Shown here in pieces: positions 1-10,377 of a stretch of DNA of 64,000 bases (positions are counted from its first letter, which is position 1; every line of letters starts with the position of its first letter). The notes below the pieces were generated by a model that saw only the letters and a list, made by a program, of their open reading frames with translations, was not told the origin of the DNA and ran no database searches. The stretch spans positions 11,062,101 through 11,126,100 of the forward strand of contig JBBMOA010000004.1 in assembly GCA_037954235.1 (NCBI GenBank), written 5' to 3'. The translations under genes and the position numbers were made by a program. The DNA comes from Aulostomus chinensis (taxonomy: Eukaryota; Chordata; Actinopteri; Syngnathiformes; Aulostomidae).

Positions 1-431
1 TCACGGAAGCGCCGCTGTCCTCTCGGCGGGTGGTGCTGAAGTCTCGCTTCAATCTCTCAAATCTCACTGAAAATCTCGTAACGTACAAACTTCCTAAACG
101 GAGCCAAGTGCAGTAGGTTAAACCCCCAAGAAGATCAGACGGAAATGAATTTCTGATCTGAGGAGGGGGGGGGGGGGGGGCTGACATGTTTGGGCTCCAG
201 GCCAGAAGCCCGCAGCCCGGCCATCTCTCTCCACGTCCGACGGGAGCGTTGGTCGGTCACCCACCGACAGCGAGTCCGAACAATCAAATCGAAGACTAAA
301 CGGCGGTTGTAACCTGGAGGGCTCGTCGCGGTCGAGTCGTCCTGCGCCATAGTTGATGAGCGTGCCGCTTCCTGTCCGAGCTGAGGAGAGGATTAACGCG
401 GAAACCCTCCTCCTACATCCCGGCGACAGAT

Positions 432-534
<103 letters not shown>

Positions 535-904
535 ACTTGGGGGTCCAGAAACGACTGAGAAACACTTTTATTTCCCCAGAGTTCACATTAAATTAATGAC
601 CTGGTTAGGAAGAGAAAGAGGCTGCTGCTGGTATGGAGGGAGGGACACAGAAGACAAGAGAGAGGGAGGGAGGAAGGAGGGCGCAGGGAAGGATGGAGGG
701 GATGATGGAGAAGAGGGGGATAGAGAAAGTAGAGGTTAGCGAGAGGAGGAGAATACGGTAAGAAAACAAGAGCAATAAAAACTTCCTGAAACATTTTCAG
801 ATAGGCTGACTCGTCAGAACCGTTTCAGGATTCTGCTTGTGAACAGTGATGGTGATTTGGCGTTTCCTCCGCAGGTGAGAGAGAGAGAGAGAGAGATCAG
901 GTGA

Positions 905-1325
905 CCAAACCTTCAGGGATCTTCCAATAAACATCCCCCCATCTTCTACTGGATATCCTGTTAAGGGTCGCCAGGGGGATGGGGGTGGAGCCTATCCCAG
1001 CAGCCTTCAGGTGAGAGGCGGGGTTCACCCTGGATGGGTCACCAGTCCATGGCAGGGCCAACACATAGAGACAGACAACCATTGGCTCTCCCAGCCACGC
1101 CTACGGTCAATTTAGAGTCTGGATTAACCTGGTCCCTCTTGATGTCTTTGGACTGTGGAGGAAGCTGGAGTACCAGAGAGAACCCAGCAGGAACAGGGAG
1201 AACATGGAGACTCACACAGAAAGACCCTGTGCTCCAGCCGGGGCTGGAACCTAGAACCTTATTGCTGGGGGCCACAGTGAGGACCACTGCTCCAGTGGGC
1301 CGCCCTGATCAACATCCATCTTCAG
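905..1325 (-). mobile_element. LINE 3'-end fragment (fish L2/CR1-like repeat)
   Basis: The stretch carries phrases typical of a very abundant fish repeat, for example TCTTTGGACTGTGGAGGAAG, AACCCAGCAGGAACAGGGAG and AACACATAGAGACAGACAAC. It has no open reading frame of note. Read on the minus strand, its last 130 bases (about 1045 down to 915) match the tail of the SINE at 1789-1925, so its 3' end points left. Assignment to an L2/CR1-like LINE is from memory of fish repeats; the exact family is not certain. Confidence 0.6.
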
Positions 1326-1674
1326 TATAAGGCAGTAAAAATGTCACTTACTTCAAATGTTACTTCCTCATACTGAAATATGAGCTGAGGTTTAAAAATG
1401 CTGGACAGTAAATTTGGTTGCATGATGTCACACAACTGACATGTCACCCATCAACCTGAAATTATGAAGCAGAGTTTAAACTGGAGCATTACTGTACAGT
1501 CGTGGTGTACGGTAATAATAATAATAATAATAATAATGATCATCATCATCTCCACTGACACTGGTCAGTTTCTCCCTGCATCATTTTTTGTTCACGTGGG
1601 GGAAACAAGCTTTTTACAGGCTTCTTCAAATGCTTTGGAAATAAATTAATTTATTTTGTTGTTATTTTTTCATG

Positions 1675-1926
1675 CGGCGGTGTGGCTCAGAGGTAGAGTG
1701 GCCATCCAGCACCTTAAGGGTTACTGGTTCAATCCTCACTTCCCCCGGTGACCATGCCCGAGTGTCCTTGAGCAAGATACTGAACCCCTAATCTCTCCTG
1801 ATGGCCCTGCCATGGACTGGTGGCCCGTCCAGGGTGAACCCTGCCTCTCACCCAATGTCAGCTGGGATAGACTCCATCCCCCCCCCCCTTAACAGATAAA
1901 GAGTATAGAAAATGGATGGACGGATG
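1675..1926 (+). mobile_element. tRNA-derived SINE with LINE-type tail
   Basis: The head is tRNA-like: an A-box region TGGCTCAGAGGTAGAG at 1683-1698 and a B box GGTTCAATCC at 1726-1735. A middle part with GTCCTTGAGCAAGATACTGA resembles the core shared by vertebrate V-SINEs. The tail (1789-1925) repeats the 3' end of the neighbouring LINE fragment and ends in ATGGATGGACGGATG. Pol III boxes, core and LINE-derived tail in this order are the standard SINE plan. Confidence 0.8.
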
Positions 1927-2278
1927 TTTTTTTAAATCAGGAAATATAGAAAATATCAATATCGTATGAACTTGCTACTATACAGATCATATCAATATCA
2001 GTTTATCGACCAAAACCCAGTATAAAATATCAGCCATCGGTCAAAAATCAGATATTTTATCTGTAAGGAAGCAAATTATCAGTTTAAAAGAGGACGTTTC
2101 AGTATTGAAAACGGGAGGGAAAACAGAACATCAAGCGGGTTTGAGGAAGGGAGATGAGAAGCACAGACACCAAGACCCAAACCCTGCATCCGGAAGGATG
2201 TCCTGCTCCTCCGTCTTCTTCTACGGTTCTAAAAATATCTGCATATTCAAGTAGTTGTTCAGTGTCGCGTCCGGTCAC

Positions 2279-2441
2279 CTGGCTCCAGGGTGCAGAGCAG
2301 CCGCGGCGCGCTCCTGGAGATCCCATTCCGTTTCTTCAGGACGTTGCTGATTATGTTCCCGACCCCTCCCGACGCCTGCTGCCGCTGCTTGGCGCCCGCC
2401 CGCGGCCTCCTCCCAGCGGGGGCGACCCGCTCCTGCCTCAT
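2279..2441 (-). CDS. TBC1D30: TBC1D30 alternative first coding exon (short isoform)
   Basis: The exon starts with ATG (complement at 2439-2441) and runs 54 codons plus one base to a GTGACC donor at 2278. Its peptide begins MRQERVAP, has a basic stretch, then GGVGNIISNVLKKRNGISRS and APRLLCTLEP. I recognise this as the alternative N-terminus of vertebrate TBC1D30, which has a closely similar GGVG..LSNVLKKR and APRLLCTLEPG. Its donor phase (1) equals that of exon 2 at 4286, so either exon can join the same downstream exon, giving Gly from the alternative exon or Arg from exon 2 at the junction. It lies in a CpG-rich patch that probably holds its own promoter. The short form would lack the first 224 residues of the long form but keep the TBC domain. 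Confidence 0.85.
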
Positions 2442-2640
2442 CGCGAATCCGACCGTTCGATCAGCTCATCGTCCCGCTGCCCGCCTCACGTCCTCCTCCG
2501 CGGTGACATCGCGACGACCTCTCGTCTCGGAGGTGGACGGATCGAATACACCGCAGTGTGACACGGAACCGACTGACGAGGAAAAGGCTGCGCTGCTGAT
2601 GCTGTACACCTCCTCATCCTCTTCCTCCCCCTCCTCGGTC
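2442..2640 (-). promoter_or_regulatory. CpG-rich presumed promoter of the short TBC1D30 isoform
   Basis: The bases just upstream (on the minus strand) of the alternative first exon are rich in CpG, unlike the surrounding intron, and include CGCGACGACC and CCTCCGCGG. No TATA box is evident. This fits a CpG-island promoter; activity is inferred from position and base composition only. Confidence 0.5.
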
Positions 2641-3813
2641 TGGCGTCACCAGGAGGAGGTGCGAGGATGGAGGGATGCGGTAGGATGGAGGGACACGTGG
2701 TGAGGAGAGGGAGAGCGATGAGGTAATGGTGGTGAAGGAGGAGGGGGACGTCAGAGGCTAGCAGGAGGACCGAGGACTTCATCACGCAGAAAATAATTCA
2801 AACTCCCAAGAATCTCCGAAACCCAGCGGCTCCGGCCCGCTCATAACCGCAGCTGGAGCCCGGCTTCCAGTCTGGGAGCCCCTCGGAGTCCCGCCACTGG
2901 CGACACCAGCGGTTCTCACATTCAACATCAGGAACTTCAAGAGCTGCTGAAGCTGCAGCGTGCAAGTCTGCGACCGCCAGGGCTGTTCAAGCATTTCAGG
3001 AGAGAAGAAGAGTTCACGGGGGGGGGGGGGGGACGGACGGACGTGCGTAACTACAGCCACTCGAACCGGGATTTTATGAAACTGCAACCGAAAATAACAA
3101 CCTGAGAGAGTTTGAGTGGATGTTTGGGTTTCACAAGCTTTGATGCCGACGTATTAAACTCAGACGTCACTGTACATGAAGCGCTTTACTGCCTGTTTTA
3201 GGTTCTATGTTCGCTCCTGTCGGAGAACCCTGCATTTACTCCCATGAATGAACAGGAGGAGCTCCTGTCGCGCTTTGCCACATTTTTAATGAAGTACTTT
3301 CTGTTTGCTGCAGTTTGCACATCAGATTAGAACGCACCACACTCACTAACTCACCTGTTCTTAACCAGATTGATCCGGATTGGCCACACGTGGAAAACTA
3401 CTGATACACTAGAGGATGCGTCCCCCCCCCGCGCGGGTGGAGCCGAGAGTGAAACAGAGTGCGTGACCCGGAAATCAGGGCTTCTTCTACTCCATCCTGA
3501 AGGTGGTTAGACTGAAGTCTCAGTGCTGACTCAGCATCTATTCTCTGAGTCACAAAATAAATATGACTGGACCAGAGAAGGTGATGGGTGTTGTTAACCT
3601 GTCCACTGAGGTGCAACCATCCTGGGCAGGAGAGGCAATAATTCCTCCTTCAACAGTCCAGAGGGCTTAAACTTACATTTGAGGGGATTTATTGTTGTTA
3701 TTTCATTCCATCATAGTTCCTGTGACAGTCATGTGATCAGCTGGTTAGAAAGCAGCCTGCAGGCTCCAGGAGAGAAGGGCGATGTGGTCCAGTCCTGCTC
3801 AAGCAGCCTGAGC

Positions 3814-3898
3814 GGGAAGGTCAGCGACGCGGGAAGGTCAGCGACGCGGGAAGGTCAGCGACGCGGGAAGGTCAGCGACGCGGGAAGGTCAGCGACGC
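3814..3898. repeat. 17-bp minisatellite, five perfect copies
   Basis: The unit GGGAAGGTCAGCGACGC is repeated five times head to tail with no mismatch, 85 bp in all. It contains two CpGs per unit. It lies in a TBC1D30 intron 390 bp from exon 2. Confidence 0.97.
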
Positions 3899-4018
3899 GC
3901 GGCGTGATGATTCAGCCTCTCAGGTGCAGCGACTGCTTCCTGGCTTCTGCTCCTAATGGCGTTTGCAAGTAATATTTCCAAACTGCCTTGAGGAAAACTA
4001 TAAAAGACCTGACAGTGT

Positions 4019-4068
4019 GAGTACTGGTACTGCACGAGTACTGGTACTGCACGAGTACTGGTACTGCC
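4019..4068. repeat. 17-bp minisatellite, three copies
   Basis: The unit GAGTACTGGTACTGCAC is repeated three times; the last copy loses its final A. Each unit contains the self-complementary-like core GTACTGGTAC. It lies 218 bp from TBC1D30 exon 2. Confidence 0.95.
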
Positions 4069-4285
4069 AACAAAAGCCAATGAGATTGTTACACTGGAGA
4101 ATTGCAGGAAATCAGCTCAACCAACGTTTATGGGTCTTACAGGTTTTGGAAACTTAAAACAACTCGCATTCACAAAAAACTACAACTCACCTGTGAACTA
4201 GTAGTCGTAGTATTTGTACTTGTATTAGTAGCTTGAGCTTTGTCACCTTTCATAGCAGATGCAATACAAGAACTTGGGTTCTTAC

Positions 4286-7200
4286 GTCGTTTTTGCGAGA
4301 CAGCCTGCAGGCACGCCGTGATAATGTCGTAATTCTTTTGCAGTTTGTGGTGAAGTCGGTCGCGTCTCCTCAGCTGGCGGATGAGCTTGGCCGACTGCAG
4401 GCCCGCGCGGTGCCGGACCTCCTGGATGATGGAGCGCAGCTCCTCAGGGGCTGATGATGGAGAAAGAACCAGCATTCCACATTATGATGCGAATGATATT
4501 TTCCTCTGATGTTCCTGACCAGTCACGAAGGACCGTCAGTCGAACCTTCAAGTCATCATTCAAACTCTGTTACACAAACCTCAGACAGACAACAGTATTA
4601 CTGCTCAAATAATAAAGTCAAAATGCACTGTTCCAAGTTATGATGCACAACATAGTTTCAGAACATTTTATCGGTTGTAAAGAACTGAAAATGCTCATTA
4701 GTTGAATTTGCAGCGTTGGGAGGTCGTATTTACGGAGATCAAATCAGTTTTTAATCAAATTATCGCCGCCGGCCGGTGACGCATCAGCATGGAACCCCTT
4801 CTTTGGTTCCACCTTCACAATTCTTGCATCCACTGAATTTGTGAGTTCTTGGCCTAAATTTCTTTGCAGGAGGTCAGGATGGCCTCCCAGAGCTGCTGTC
4901 TGGATGCCGCTGCCTCCCACCCTCGTGGATCTTTTGCTTCAGGAAGGTTCTCAGCAGGGCTGAGGTCTGGGGAGGATGGGGGGGGGGGGGGCACACCATG
5001 AGTTGCTCTCTGTTCATTCCCACAGCAGCCGATGACAGAGGGATTCTTTGCAGCACGAGATGGTGCGTCGCCATGCATGAAGAGGATTTTGCTACGGAAG
5101 GCATGGTTCTTCTTTTTGTACCATGGAAGAAAGCGTCAGTCAGAAACTCTGTAAACTTTGCCAAGGTCATTTTCACGCCTTCAGGGACCTTACAGGGGCC
5201 TACCAGCTCTCATGATGCCCAAAACATGACTCCGCCCCCTCCTTGCTGACATCGTAGCCCCTGTTGGGACACAGTGGCCATCCACCCACCATCCATTCCT
5301 CCATCTGGACCATCCAGGGTTGCATGGCACTCATCAGTAAACGCACTTCTGGGCCGCCTGCCACCACTCCTGCTTATGGGCGCTGGTCAGTGGTGGCCCA
5401 GTCGTAGGTTGAGGCACAGCTGCTGGCCTCTGGAGGATCCTTCAGCTTGAGGTCCGTGGGACTCCAGAGGCGGCGGCAGCAGCAGCAGCTTTGAACACGG
5501 TTGCTGGTTTGTCACGGCATTTTTAGCAGCTGCTCTCTTCATCCGATGCATTTGTCTGGCAGAAACCATCTTTATGACGTCTTTACTCGCACGAACCTGT
5601 CGGTGCTCTGAATCAGCCACAAATTCCTTCACAGTTGGATGATCCCGCTTACGTTTTCATGAAATATCCAATGTTTTCATACCTTGTCCAGGGCATTGCG
5701 CTGTTTCACACTTTTCGGTGGCAGAGGTCCTTTTTCTTTCCCATATTGCTTGAAAACAGCTTCATCATGTGAAACATCCTTCCTCAGCAGTTTTCCTTCC
5801 ACCTGGCGAAAGTTATTATCACAGGAGTCCGAGACTGAGTTCAGTGACAACACAACACCACCCATGAGCTTCATTGAAAAACAAAACACGCACACTTTAA
5901 AAAAAGGCTGAGAGTTTCCTGATTTCTCTTCTTATGTGTGGTAAAATGAAAACATTGCCGTTTGTTCAGGTAGAAATGTACCTCACACTGGAAAAATGAG
6001 CAAAATGAAAACATCCCTTCACATTTAAAACAAGAAAAAAAACAATGAACAGGGAAAATAATCACCATCAAGCCTGAGAAGCAAGAGCCCCCCCCCCCCC
6101 CACACACACACACACACACACACAGAACCCCCCCTCCATTCCAGCCCTCAAACTCTGAACTGGACACACACTGAAGCCAAGTGTTTGCCATCACTGTTTA
6201 ACAGTGTCGACTGCAAGCAACATTGTCTGTTGCCTAGCAACCTGCAGGAGGCATCCTCCCGTCTGCTCCAGGGGGGGCTATGTGATTAGCCGCAGCAGCT
6301 AAGCTCAGGCCGACTTTAAAGGTTTGCGAGTGTAAAATCAGACCAAACCTAAGTAGCGAAGTCCACTCGTGAACGTAGAACACGACAGCGAGTGGCATGG
6401 CAGCAGCTCCAACCCACTAGAGGGCAGCAGGGCACCCCTGAGGGTGTAAGCACACCCTTGTAAATGAAGTGCATCCCCGTCATCATTTCAAGTTATTCTT
6501 CATTAAAATCTGACTGATAACAAAAAACAACAACAATAAGAAATAAAAATAATAAATATTAATGTCCACCAACATCCCTTTGAACTGGTTTGCAATGTTC
6601 AAACTCATTTATGACTTTAAACCAAAATAAAATGGTGGATCAAGTTTAGTTGTGACAAAAATGAACACAGACAAAAAAAACCCACCAAAGTTTCTGGGCT
6701 GCAACTAAAACACACGCCCTCTGGGTCAGTTTGGTCCAGGCTCAACGGCACGCTGGAAGTGGAGCAGTGTGATGTCAATCCTCCAGACTTGGGTAGCGGA
6801 CCTCTGCTCACCGAGGAGCACTGGAACCAGGAATCACCTCCTGGCTCCTGAGCATCAACCGGGATTGAGTTGTTGCACAGGAACTCTGTTGAAACGTTGT
6901 TGACCCGGCAAACAGCGACCACGCAGGCCGTGTTGATGGTAGGGTTCCACTCCAGCAGAGGAAACAATGGCAGCGTGGCACTCAGAGAGGGAGGAGGAGG
7001 AGGAGCTGTCAGCACTCTTATCTGCTCTGCTTGTTTATGTGAGCGTTGGTATCCTGTAGCCGTTTGTAGCGAGACACAAACCGCCACGTTGTTTGGCTTC
7101 CTCTGATATCTGATTGCAGAGACGCCGCGAGGAGGAGCTCGGGCCTCCCCACAGTCCCTCTGACTCAGGGAAACTCCCGCCACTCAACCGGAGTTCAGAT

Positions 7201-8501
7201 GTCCCACACAGAGCTCCTCGTGTGTCATTCTGACCCTCCGCTGCTCTGATAACGCTGAAGGGTTTTCTGATGAGCGCCTGCGTTTGCCAGGGTGAAGCTC
7301 CAACACGTCAGCAAGAGAAACTCTGATTCTCACTCCAGAACTCAGCCTGAAGCCTTTTGCTGACCCGTTTTAGTAGCAGAGGAACGGGACACGAGAGAGA
7401 CACCCGCCGCCGCAGAGGACACCTCTGGTTTCAGCCCCGGTTGAGACGCGGCCTCCCGCCAAACAACATTAATAAGATGCTTTGCACTGCGCTTCATCCT
7501 GGGTTTCACAAGCACTGGTCCACGGCCCTCTCGTAGGCTGCAAATGGTCTCAAGTAAAGGCTCTAAAAGTGGTGAATATCAGGTTTAAAACCACATGCAG
7601 TCCCCCCCCCCCCGAGCTCCTAAAAGCGTTCAAAGTTGAAGTGAAAGGTTTTAGTGATGAACGACCTTTTTCTTCAAGCCACATTTACAATATTTGCATG
7701 TAGTTTTCAGTCTGTGCATCAGTTGAATATCATATAAAGCTGCTTTACAGACAATGTCAGCATCTGTAAATATTGAATAGGTATGAAATAAATTGTAAAT
7801 AATCGTCATATCTGCAACAACAACAAGACCCAGTAACTTTACTCTACAATAATTAAAATGAGCTGAATTTGTCCTGGAAAGGTCTGATGTGTGACCCAGA
7901 ATGTCTCGGCCTGTGCGTTTTTTCAAGTAATTATTATGAATCACACTGATTCAGGTTGAGAACATGGTGACCCGCCCCCCCCACACCCCTCACCTTTCTG
8001 TGCCAGGTAGTTCACCTGATGCCTCCTGGTGTGCTTCTCCTGCAGCTCCAGGAGGAAGCTGGAGCCTGTGTTACTGCGGCCCAGGAAGGCGTCAGAGCCG
8101 GACGCCTCCGTGGAGCTGTCCCAGCTGTCCACGTGTCTCCGGCTGCCTCCGCTGCACGTCTCATAGAGCTCCACCAGGAGACAGTCCACGATGGAGGTCC
8201 TCGGGGCTTTAACCTCGCCCCCCTGGGACTCAGAGCCGCTGTCACTGGTCTTCTGGGTGGCAGCGGGAGGAGGACCGATGCCAGGCGGAGCTCCTTGCCC
8301 GCCATGTACCTGCTGCTGCCCCGGAGGTGATGATGTGTCAGTGAGTGACTCGGCGGGGCTCGTCCAACGGTGAAACCCGCAGAAATCCTCCTGGAGGCGG
8401 GCCGACGAGCTCTTAAAGACCTCCTCGTCTGAGAACACACGGCCGTCGCATATGTCAACGTCTAAAAGTTCACTCCCGGTCACTTTCATCTCCGTCGTCA
8501 T
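4286..8501 (-). CDS. TBC1D30: TBC1D30, N-terminal part (long-isoform exons 1 and 2; gene continues past the left edge)
   Basis: Rab GTPase-activating protein of the TBC family; the mammalian protein acts on Rab8/Rab3-type GTPases and is linked to ciliary membrane traffic (family knowledge). Exon 1 is 7994-8501: the ATG complement is at 8499-8501, and it gives 169 codons plus one base before a GTGAGG donor. Exon 2 is 4286-4450, after a CAG acceptor, and ends at a GTAAGA donor in phase 1. The joined 224 residues contain the family marks STEASGSD, then a basic helical region with AGLQSAKLIRQL, DRLHHKLQKNYDI and ITACLQAVSQKRR. These match vertebrate TBC1D30 upstream of its TBC domain. The catalytic TBC domain is not in this window; the following exon must lie left of position 1. 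The low-complexity N-terminus is more diverged than exon 2. GNS starts 1.4 kb away in the opposite direction, as in human. Confidence 0.93.
4451..7993. other. TBC1D30 intron 1
   Basis: This intron separates the long-isoform first exon from exon 2. It holds a decayed Tc1/mariner-like transposase (about 4780-5830), a poly-C plus (CA)n tract near 6090-6123 and an AT-rich part at 6480-6660. The 188-codon open frame on the minus strand at 6617-7183 has no domain I recognise and I do not call it a gene. Confidence 0.6.
4780..5830 (-). pseudogene. Decayed Tc1/mariner-like transposase
   Basis: Read on the minus strand, scattered frames spell a fish Tc1-type transposase: HPTVKEFVADSEHRQV and VIKMVSARQMHRMKRAAAKN near 5515-5645, then LDGPDG (about 5300), a FMHGDAPSRAAKN segment (about 5050-5085, the second catalytic Asp region), SSPDLSPAENL and RQQLWEAILTSCKEI near 4865-4960. 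The order is right for a DDE transposase, but the pieces lie in different frames with stops between them, so it is not functional. No terminal inverted repeats were found by eye, so the ends are approximate. Confidence 0.8.
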
Positions 8502-9928
8502 TTTCCCACTGGCGGAAAGCCGGTACCACTATCGCGCTGTTCGGATGGCAGCGCTCCAAGTCATTTTCCAACAACCCAAGTTAGTTGGAAAGTTTAGTCT
8601 GCGTGCGGAGGAGGACAGAAGTCCCGGGGCGCTCCACTCGTCTCCTCCGGGAGGTACACAACTGCCTGACAGCTCCGACTTTCCTTCCTGAATGTTTCGG
8701 ACTCGACTTTCCTGCCCGACTCCCCCCTCCGTAGGAGGAAACAATGGACCAGCCCACTCCGCCAAACTTACCAACGGCTGACAAACTTTTCCCAGGTCGT
8801 GCGACAGGTGCAGCGGGTTAATTAGCCAATCAGAGAGCAGCTAAAACTACACTTCTGCCAATCGGCCTTCTTCTTCTTCTTCTTCTTCTTCTTCTTCTTC
8901 TTCTTCTTCTTCTTCTTTCAAGAATAATTTAGCTAAGTAATAAATGTATTACCAGACTCGTCACCGATAGTCACACGCTCTTTAAATGTGTTGAGTTTTT
9001 TGGAGATAAATTAATTAGTCGTGAAATTAAGATGCATTTTAAAAATCAAAGCCCGCTTGACTCGATGATGTTAGCACTGATATTTAGCAATTTACACTTC
9101 AAGTATTGTTGTACTGTTTATCCCACAATACTGGATTCCTTGGATATTTTTAATCCTCACAGCTATTCACTAAAATATGACATGAAACATGATTGATATA
9201 TTTTACTTATTTGTTTAATCATACGGTGCATCTCTATTATATTTATATACATTTACATTTATAAAAGTGCCAACATTTCAGATCTGACCTCATCTGAATA
9301 CACTGCTACATTATTATTTTTCATATTTCCTTTACTGTTACTTCAATATTCATCAACCTCAAATGACGTTTTTGATCTATAATTTGCAAGTAAATTGTAC
9401 TTTGTCCATGTATTATTATATTTTTAGACCTTACAATATCAGCTATTTGTATGCATTGACTGTATCAAAGTGTGTATTTAAATTAAGGATGAAATACAGT
9501 ATTTTAGAGTTTTAAACCTTGGAAGAAGTACAGTTGTTGAAGTCCAAATAAAAATGAAATACAAAACAATTATTTTTCCTTTTATTTTTTTAGCTCCAAT
9601 TGAACGACAAATCTATTAAATATTAATAAACAGGTTGTTGCTATGTGAAATTTCTCAGTCAAAACGGAGCAGCAGTTGTTTGTTGTCATCAGTGATGGGG
9701 GGGGGGGGCGGCCGCGCGTCTGGATTTTTGTGCGTCGCGGGCTTCCGTAGCTGAGACGCATGTGACCCGGAAACAGGGAAGTGTTGCCTCAAACAGAAAG
9801 AGGCCGAAGTCTGTCAGCTTTGTTTTCGTGCCGGGAGGACTCTGTGCCAACGGTCCGCGCTGTGCCACGGGACAGAGCAGAGGAGGGGAGACGCGCTGCT
9901 CCTGCTGGTTCGGACTTAAATTGCAAAA
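8502..9928. promoter_or_regulatory. Divergent promoter region of TBC1D30 (left) and GNS (right)
   Basis: The 1.4 kb between the two start codons holds both 5' UTRs and, presumably, both promoters. On the TBC1D30 side there are CCAAT boxes at about 8825 and 8855 and an adjoining pure TTC tract (8868-8915). The middle (8930-9690) is AT-rich and without visible genes. On the GNS side the last 230 bp are CpG-rich, with a CATGTGACC E-box-like site near 9759 and an adjoining ETS-like CCGGAAAC. The E-box resembles half of the TFEB/CLEAR motif expected for a lysosomal gene, but it is not a full match, so this is weak inference. Confidence 0.55.
8868..8915. repeat. (TTC)16 microsatellite
   Basis: Sixteen uninterrupted TTC triplets (GAA on the minus strand) lie in the TBC1D30-GNS divergent promoter region, about 370 bp upstream of the TBC1D30 long-isoform start codon. 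Confidence 0.97.
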
Positions 9929-10310
9929 ATGGTGTCCGGCGGCTCGTGTTTGGCGACACCGTTGCATTGGCTTCTCATCTGCGTCACGCTGTGGAGCAGC
10001 GGAGCTTTTGCCAAATCATCCAGGCGACCCAACATTGTTCTGATCCTCACCGACGACTTGGACATCGCCATCGGGGGTTTGGTCAGTAATTCACTTTGTA
10101 TTTGTGCATCAGTTTGAACTTTTTAAGCCTCTTACGTCACGGTCGTGACATTGAGTTTTGCTGGTCATGTCGCGGGAAGCGACTTGACATTTAGTCCGGT
10201 TTTATTGAGCTGACAGCTCACATTCCTGGTTGGACTCATCATTTAGACTCATAAAATCAGCAGATCTACCACTTGTTGTGACCTGCTCAGTAACCCCCCC
10301 CCCCCGCGCG

Positions 10311-10377
<67 letters not shown>

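Larger units (their letters stand above)
2642..4285. other. TBC1D30 intron between exon 2 and the alternative first exon
   Basis: No coding exon is seen. It contains a poly-G run (about 3019-3032), a poly-C run near 3422-3430 and two unrelated 17-bp tandem repeats (3814-3898 and 4019-4068). The segment 2640-2770 is purine-rich on the plus strand. Confidence 0.55.

Noticed and set aside
1675..1760. A possible tRNA gene, because of A and B box-like sequences
   Set aside because: The A and B boxes are followed by a SINE core and a LINE-type tail, and a proper cloverleaf with acceptor stem is not evident. It is a SINE head.
6617..7183. A 188-codon open frame on the minus strand in TBC1D30 intron 1
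   Set aside because: It has no recognised domain and no clear splice or promoter context, and it includes low-complexity proline and serine stretches. I treat it as a chance open frame, though it is the longest unexplained one near that gene.
8019..8330. A 103-codon plus-strand frame opposite TBC1D30 exon 1
   Set aside because: It is the antisense shadow of a real GC-rich exon whose minus-strand frame has family motifs and correct splice phase.
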